Shown here piece by piece: positions 58,293-64,000 of a DNA stretch of 64,000 bases. Origin of the DNA: Bactericera cockerelli. Taxonomy: Eukaryota > Arthropoda > Insecta > Hemiptera > Triozidae. Under the pieces are notes generated by a model. It worked only from the letters and a program-made list of their open reading frames with translations. It was not told where the DNA came from and did no database searches. The DNA is taken from NCBI GenBank assembly GCA_024516035.1, contig CM044967.1:9241413-9305412 (forward strand), given 5' to 3'. Position 1 is the stretch's first letter. Every line of letters begins with the position of its first letter. Made by a program: the position numbers and the translations under genes.

Positions 58293-60117
58293 AGGAGGCT
58301 TTCCGTCTTTGGAAGTGGTCCACCACTAAGAAAAATAAACAATAAAGTACCCCTTTTTCAAATCTAGAATAACCTTGTCATCAGTGACATAATTTGACTT
58401 CTTTTCAAGGGATAAGGAAAATTGTGTAATATTAAAACTAGTTTGTCATGTTTCATGTCAGAGATAAACTACATATTCTCCTTTCTCTCATAATTTAAAT
58501 TATTTTCTTGATGATATATGTAATGTTAACCTTTCTATTCTTCTTCTTTCTTCACTTGCCTTTTCCCAAACCTACTTGGGGTCGGCATTGTTCATTGTTC
58601 AACTTCAGTAGTCACAATCGTTACACCATGGAGGCTGATTACAGATACAAATGCCTGCCTGGACTGAATGGTCTATATTTATTATTCTTTGGATAATATT
58701 TCAGAAAGACTTTTTCTTCGGAATGTTATCGTGATTTTTGCTTCTTTTGATTAAATTTATCAATAAATGCCACAATTTTTTCTAGTGATAAAGCTTAAAA
58801 TTTAATGAAACCATAAGTTTAGTATGAATAATATAAATTAATAGAATTCCTTTTGAGTATACCAAGATGGCTGCCGAATACTTTTTATTTACGTTACCCC
58901 TCCTTCAATTCCCCTTCTTTCCTTCACGAATCAAACTCAAGTTACAGTGGGATATGCATAGGCAACGTTAGCTGGAGAGTTAACTAGAGATCTATTAAGC
59001 CTAATCGAGAAATAAACTGATTTTTCCAGACTCTGGAGTCTAGTGCATAGCGCTAATCAAGTAAATCGAGTTTCTATTTAAGTGCTTTTTTTACAAAGGT
59101 AAACTGTTGTTTGCTTTAATATTACGAGCTCTCTGATTAATTGATGAAAAATTAATAAAAAAAATCAGCTTTTTGAATTTAATGTTCATCCGAAAAATTT
59201 AATGCTCAAGTAGAAGCTTTATCGGTCAATTACTAATCGGCCCGTGCACTGTAAGGAAATCCATAGATTTAGAAAGTAGATAACGAACTCTGGTCGAGAA
59301 CTGAAGCACCCCTTCTGCATAGGAAATACTATACGTTGCCTCAATAGAAAATGGCGGACACCATGCTAAAAGCATCTGATTTCCGCCATTTTCTATTTAG
59401 GAATTGCTTCACATAAGATGCCCAGGACCTATGGCCAAATCAAAGTAAAGTTGGGATTACACAGTTGCCAAGCTTACTAATTCGCACTCTCGCAGTGTTT
59501 GCAGGAGCAACGTTGCCAAACACGACTAAAAATTTCGACCACATATTCGTTGATCACAGAGAAAAAGGGAACTTGGCAACAGTAATTCTTCATATTGTAA
59601 TGATTTAAGAAAGAAAAAAAGATGTTGATTTGAAATTCGAATCAACCTCTTTTTTTTTAGTCGATAAATTAGTTTAAATGTTGCTAAGCCTACATAATTC
59701 AAACTGATTCATCGCCCAGCAACAGATTCTTTAGGGATGGACTCAGGGGATGTCCCAGGGGATCAACTTGAAATTTTTAAATCTTTACACTGGTACCAGC
59801 CACTTTTTTTCATGTTAGCAGTACGAGTATTTTACAAAAAACTATCGTTGGAAATTAATCGTGATTGCAACTAACATTTTACGAAATATAGTCACCAATC
59901 TACATCGATCACCAATAGTTTGCGAAATCGGCTCTTATTTGGATTAATTATTATCATATATTAAGTTCAAGGGCACTTGGCAACGTTGTATTTTTAATGG
60001 AGGTTTGTTTATTTACTCTGCAACTGGCCGTTAAGTGCGTTTCCGTAGTTTCCGATAACCTCAAAACTCAACCGAGTGAGGAACTTTGGGGCAAATACCA
60101 TTGGATCAAAAAGAAAG

Positions 60118-60309
60118 ATGGCCGCCAGGGTTTCTCAAACTGTTATAATGTGTAGTTTATCAATATTTTACATATTGTCCTTCGCGATTTCTACCTTTAT
60201 TGTTATTTTGTTTACTTTTTGTGATATTTTTTTTTCTTCACTTTTCTGTTTTTCATTTCTTTTTCTCTACAATACTATCAATTTTATTGATGAAAATAGA
60301 ATGTCCTGA
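60118..60309 (+). other. Possible hydrophobic ORF with strong start context
   Basis: AAAGATGGCCGCC opens a 63-codon frame: MAARVSQTVIMCSLSIFYIL, then a further hydrophobic Ile/Phe-rich stretch, ending at TGA 60307-60309. It could be a membrane or signal segment, but the sequence is T-rich and low in complexity, which yields Phe/Leu/Ile by composition. No splice partners seen. Confidence 0.2.
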
Positions 60310-60565
60310 TACCAATTCGCCGGTCGATGCCTGTGTTATAGTCATTGGAAATTTGAGTAGTGAAGTTTTTGATGAAAGGAAGTGTAGAATTCTTGCCAAA
60401 ACACACAAATTCTTCAAACTGGAAAAAGTTCATTTATTTTTCTCAGTGTAGTTTTATTCAGAGATTTTCTGGATTAATCAGTTTGATGTCACCATGAGCA
60501 ATGAAAATGCTCTCTGAATACAATTTCAGGAATACTAACAGAGGCCAAGGAAATCACTGCATAAC

Positions 60566-60731
60566 TTAACTCTTTGACTGCCATGGCACAACTCGAGTTG
60601 TGCCAGTACACTTTCCCACCCGGCCATGGCACAACTCGAGTTGTGCCAGTACACTTAGGGGAAGTGTACACGTATTTGGTTTGGCCGGGTAGGAAACATG
60701 TCAAGATTAGCTCTGGCAGTCAAAGAGTTAA
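60566..60731. mobile_element. piggyBac-type MITE (TTAA ends) with doubled palindrome
   Basis: A 166-bp element including TTAA at both ends, with perfect inverted termini TTAACTCTTTGACTGCCA and TGGCAGTCAAAGAGTTAA. TTAA duplication and a CTCTTTG-type end fit piggyBac-like elements. Inside, the perfect palindrome GGCACAACTCGAGTTGTGCC occurs at 60585-60604 and 60628-60647, each followed by AGTACACTT. No transposase, so it would be mobilised in trans if at all. Confidence 0.85.
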
Positions 60732-60734
60732 AAT

Positions 60735-60911
60735 AACTCACCCTGTATAAGAGTACTTCCATTCGTTGGAAACTTACAAACCTGCTACCCTCATTAAGCT
60801 CACCCAGCCTGGATTGGGCTGGAATGCTAGTATCACGAAGTCTTCACCTCGCTAGGTGTTGCTTAACTTCGGTGCTCCTACGAGAACTGGTGCATTCAAC
60901 TGACGCTGGTG
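60735..60911 (-). mobile_element. 5S-rRNA-derived SINE copy, reverse
   Basis: On the minus strand: CACCAGCGTCAGTTGAATGC, ACCAGTTCTCGTAGGAGCAC, CGAAGTTAAGCAACACC, GAGGTGAAGACTTCGTGATA, then the shared body CCAGGCTGGGTGAGCTTAAT and GGGTAGCAGGTTTGTAAG. It abuts the piggyBac-type MITE at 60566-60731. Confidence 0.8.
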
Positions 60912-61139
60912 AAACCAGCCTTCAATGTTAAGATTATTAAAAAGCATTTACACTGAGGCAACTTCCAAAGCAACCTGCGGCGTGCGACTTTGCTCCGTGA
61001 TTGATTTTATGATTACTATTGTTTTCTCAAAATCTCAAGCCTTTCTCCATCACTGATTAGATCAGTTGCATTCTGGCTTGAGTGGCCGCACGCTACAGGT
61101 TGCTTTGAAAGTTTCCCCAGCGTATTTTTTTTATTTCAT

Positions 61140-61290
61140 TGCTATAAAGAGTGAGAAGAGTAGCTCCTGACTGCATACGTTTGAGGTCTATGTTGTAGCC
61201 TGATCACTCCATAGTAGGTATGCCTCCCGACTGATGGACGAGAAGAGACACAATACTTCCCTTTAGACTGTGAGAGTAAAGGGACTCTTC
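61140..61290 (-). mobile_element. SINE family D, 3' portion, reverse
   Basis: AGTAGCTCCTGACTGCATAC, TAGTAGGTATGCCTCCC, TGATGGACGAGAAGAGAC and ACAATACTTCCCTTTAG match the family D body in reverse. A further reverse fragment lies at about 52570-52650 (GACGGACGAGAAGTGACAC). Confidence 0.6.
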
Positions 61291-61605
61291 AGTCTCATTC
61301 TTGCAGAATAAATCGAGTATTGTATTTAATTTATGTGCTGTTGACGAGTGGATCGGATGGTCTCTTATGCAAAAAAGTAACTAGTTATTATGAATACAAT
61401 TTTTTTTTGTAGATTCTGGGGATCAAACCCGGGACCTACCACATGTTAAGCGGAGTGCTCTTATCTTTGAGATAAAGTTATCATCACAAAATAATAGGGT
61501 TGGTTTTGTCGAGGGGTTTGTCACGAGACCTCTAACAATCAACTGTTTCGTACATATGTCGATCTTCCATACAAATTGAAAGACTCAGCAATATAATTGC
61601 TTCCT

Positions 61606-61850
61606 AAATAGTCACCTTGGCCAAAATAGCATGCTCGGCTTGCACTCCAGGTGACTCGGGTTAGAAACATTTTCGGCCCTGTACCTACTCTGCCCACCCT
61701 AGAGACTATAAATAGTCTCGTGAGGACAAGTCCACAACAATCAGTGGCGGCATTACGAGATTGATTGCTTGGAATAAATATGACGGTTGGTTGGAGATAT
61801 TAGCAATAGTTCTCGTAATGTCGATGTTACCCACTACATCTTGTGACATA
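61606..61850 (+). mobile_element. SINE family A copy
   Basis: Forward: AGTCACCTTGGCCAAAATAG, GACTCGGGTTAGAAAC (decayed B-box), TTTTCGGCCCTGTACC, AGTCTCGTGAGGACAAGTCC, AATCAGTGGCGGCATTACG, ending near TCGTAATGTCGATGTTACCC and ACATAAAAATAATAAC. Confidence 0.75.
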
Positions 61851-62414
61851 AAAATAATAACATAAATAACAGCTGTCTCTATAGATAATCTTCAAAAGAT
61901 GATAATTGTTGCTTTCTTAAAAATATGTTTTCTCCTGTTTTCATGGTGCAGGTCATGAGCCACAGCCACTCAGATAGTAAAATTTTGAATTGTATTACTT
62001 TTAGTAGGTATGTATTATTTTGGCTATTAGACAAAAAAGATTTGGTCAATCTCGGCTTGATTCCCACCTCAAGTTGCCTTCTCCCAACCTAAACCATAGC
62101 TATCTACACATTAATGACATTGTTTTATGAATATTTTTATTTATACATACGTGTAGAGTAAAGAAGGCTAGCGAAATGTAAAGCTTTACTGCCCACTATT
62201 CATTACCTAAAAAGTATATTTATGTATAGAAAGTATTGTTTTTAACTCGTTAATCGTGTAAAGTGTTTAGCGCATTGCGTAACAGAAAGGTTGAATGCAT
62301 TTTGGCGAGAAAGAAATGTAATGCTTATTGCTTATATTTTTTTTTCAGGAGTAATACAGAGAAGAATATTCTAAAGCGGGAAATTTTGAGAAAAAAAATC
62401 ATTAAAAGAAGACA

Positions 62415-62520
62415 AATACACCGGTACTCGTAGGATCACCAAAGTTAAGCAACGTCCAGCAAGGTGAAGACTTCGTGATGCTGGCACTTCGGCCCGCTTT
62501 GATACAGATGAAGGGGGGAA
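62415..62520 (+). mobile_element. Older 5S-derived SINE fragment
   Basis: ATACACCGGTACTCGTAGGA, TCACCAAAGTTAAGCAACGT, CCAGCAAGGTGAAGACTTCG then TGATGCTGGCACTTCGG. It is a truncated 5S-like head just upstream of the complete copy and partly different from it. Confidence 0.75.
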
Positions 62521-62547
62521 TGATGGTATCATTTCAAAGTTTGCTAG

Positions 62548-62806
62548 GCCAGCGTCGATGGCATGTTGAATACACCGGTTCCCTTCAGAACACCGAAGTT
62601 AAGCGACATCCAGCGAGGTTAAGATTTGGATGGGTGACCATTCAAATTCTAATTCTCGTGACGCTGGCTTTTCCCCGGCCCCACTCAGGCTGGGTGAGGT
62701 CAATGTGAGTAGCAGGTTTGTGAGTTTCCTGCGAATGGAGGGTAAAACCCCCGTCGTGATATGACCATGGCAGTTGAAAGCGACGTTAAACCCCAAAAAA
62801 AAAAAA
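62548..62806 (+). mobile_element. 5S-rRNA-derived SINE (SINE3-like), full length with target duplication
   Basis: The first ~95 bases follow 5S rRNA from its 5' end: GCCAGCGTCGATGGCATGTT, GAATACACCGGTTCCC, ACACCGAAGTTAAGCGAC, GAGGTTAAGATTTGGATGGG, TGACCA. A non-5S body follows (CAGGCTGGGTGAGGTCAATG, TTCCTGCGAATGGAGGG, CAGTTGAAAGCGACGTTAAA) with a poly(A) end. AAAGTTTGCTAG at 62536-62547 is repeated as GTTTGCTAG after the A-run at 62807-62815, a target-site duplication. Confidence 0.9.
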
Positions 62807-62914
62807 GTTTGCTAGTTCTTAACCACATAATTCTATGTGTGATCTGATCAACCATCTTGTAGACTTGGACTTTTTCTTTACAAAAACCTATAGGTAGGAA
62901 CTGCAAACTGCAAT

Positions 62915-63055
62915 TTTTCCTCATGAGGTATGAGTGGACCCCGAACATCCAAGTACAGAGCAGAAAAAATCCTCCCCTGCTGGGAATCGAACCCAGGTCA
63001 CCATGTGTGCAATGCCTAGCATGCTAACTTGCTCTGCCACAGTGACTACTGGAAT
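62915..63055 (-). mobile_element. SINE family A copy, 3'-truncated
   Basis: TTCCTCATGAGGTATGAGTG, ACCCCGAACATCCAAGTACA, CTGGGAATCGAACCCAGGTC and TGCCACAGTGACTACT. The head closely matches the copy at 19354-19651. Confidence 0.8.
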
Positions 63056-63061
63056 GGTAAC

Positions 63062-63330
63062 TATATGGCCTTATTTATACTACCCGACTAGCACTAATGC
63101 GTCCCATTATTCTAGCAGTAAGCCCAAGACGTGGTATTATATGGTCCAAAATCACAAATGGGAAAATAACTTGTCATGTCCCGGCTGGGTTTCAAACCCA
63201 CGACTTCTAGAATCTCTGGATTCACAGAGTGCGCCTTTACCACTGAGCTACCGGTAATAATAATATCGCCTTATTTATACTGCCCGACTAGTACTAATGT
63301 GTCCCATTATTCTAGCAGTAAGCTTAGCTA
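63062..63330 (-). mobile_element. SINE family B copy plus adjoining fragment
   Basis: Near-identical to the 3540 copy in reverse: TTATTTATACTACCCGACTA, AGCAGTAAGCCCAAGACGTG, TTGTCATGTCCCGGCTGGGT, CCACTGAGCTACCGG at about 63253. The body starts again at 63268 (CCTTATTTATACTGCCCGAC), giving a truncated second copy. Confidence 0.8.
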
Positions 63331-64000
63331 CAGCTGGAGGGGTGAGTGATGGTCTCCAGCCAACTTTATTTTTCAAAGTTGGCTCGTCCTGAACCATATA
63401 TTTCTATGTGCGATCAACCATCTTGAGAACTTGGACTTTTCTTGGTACGTCATTAAACTCTTAGGAAACTGCGAGCTAGCATGGCTTGTAAGGGTTGGCT
63501 AGTCAGTTCTCTGTTTATAGTCCTCAAGCAAGATACTAGTCTTCTCCCTGTTTAATTTCAACCTCTTTCTGAACTTACTCTAAGCTTAATGTTTGAAAAA
63601 GAAAACACTTTTTACATTTACTTTTTTAATGTAAAAAATCCTTTATTTCTGTTTTTATTTATTCATATTTAATATTTTTAACAAAACAAATAACTCAACA
63701 ATTTATAACAAAATAATTAAGAAAAGAAAAAAACAAAAATAAAGGTTAATAATGTGAGTGCTGTACTTTAATGCCAACTTTTTATAATAATAATATTTTT
63801 ATTGTTTAATTACATTACCATGTACACAATTTCTTATTCTAGTCTTGAAACTAACTTAGATATTTATATTTACTTATTTTAAAAACAAATAATAAGAAGA
63901 GGAGAAAAATGCTAAGAATTGAGATATAGCAGAAGGATGACAAGGTAGAAAGACAGAGGAAAATGTTGACTAATTGATGAGAATGATACATTCATTTATA
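63331..64000. other. Right edge, repeat-like sequence without genes
   Basis: GATGGTCTCCAGCCAACTTT, CTGAACCATATATTTCTATG, TGCGATCAACCATCTTGAGA and TTAGGAAACTGCGAGCTAGC recur in diverged form near 4545-4735, 54460-54610 and 62816-62905, so this is another dispersed repeat. The last 400 bases are A/T-rich with nothing recognisable. Confidence 0.5.

Larger units (their letters stand above)
56447..60565. other. 3' flank of cuticular gene 2, no gene recognised
   Basis: AATAAA occurs near 57750 as a possible distant poly(A) signal. Repeats R3 (58087) and R2 (58555) are present. An inverted pair ATAGAAAATGGCGGA / TCCGCCATTTTCTAT lies at about 59345-59395. One hydrophobic ORF at 60118 is listed with low confidence. 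Confidence 0.5.

Noticed and set aside
62548..62642. Possible 5S rRNA gene
   Set aside because: It lacks the last quarter of 5S, continues into a repeated body, and carries a poly(A) tail with target duplication.

Overview
This is AT-rich, repeat-dense nuclear DNA from an arthropod, almost certainly an insect. It has spliced genes with GT/AG introns of about 0.1-8 kb, two genes for RR-2 (chitin-binding) cuticular proteins, a planar-polarity gene, a mariner transposon and many SINEs. I cannot fix the order from the sequence. Nothing looks bacterial, and there is no operon, CRISPR array or phage.

Layout: (1) About 529-13278, minus strand: the first five coding exons (201 codons) of tomosyn (syntaxin-binding protein 5 family); the rest lies off the left edge. 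(2) 16673-25084, plus strand: a complete Vang/strabismus gene, nine coding exons, 550 codons, ending in the PDZ-binding motif ETSV. Tomosyn and Vang are head to head, about 3.4 kb apart. A near-intact mariner sits in Vang intron 4. (3) 25085-36400: about 11 kb without a recognisable host gene, holding fold-back elements and transposon remnants. (4) 36571-41499, plus: a three-exon RR-2 cuticular protein gene with a one-base frameshift in the signal-peptide exon. (5) 41500-50293: repeats, a decayed gypsy-type pol fragment, and one possible minus-strand signal-peptide exon. (6) 50294-56446, plus: a four-exon RR-2 cuticular protein gene with a Pro/Tyr/His-rich tail. (7) 56447-64000: 3' flank and repeats, including a 5S-rRNA-derived SINE and a piggyBac-type MITE.

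The two conserved genes act in unrelated processes (vesicle exocytosis; planar cell polarity). The two cuticular genes are neighbouring paralogues: both split after a short start exon ending in codons for F-Q, both have a second exon finishing the signal peptide plus a linker, and both have an RR-2 exon starting in phase 0 with A-(H/Y)-P-K-Y-Q.

The most unusual structure is at 53236-53684. About ten head-to-tail 45-bp copies of the 3' splice site and first 17 exon bases of the second cuticular gene give nine upstream decoy acceptors. Each decoy would read five codons of the true exon start and then reach a stop. Other points of note are a 5S-derived SINE with clear target-site duplication, SINE-in-SINE nesting with a 15-bp duplication, a mariner splitting a SINE head, twin six-codon upstream ORFs before the two cuticular genes, and a MITE carrying two copies of a 20-bp perfect palindrome.
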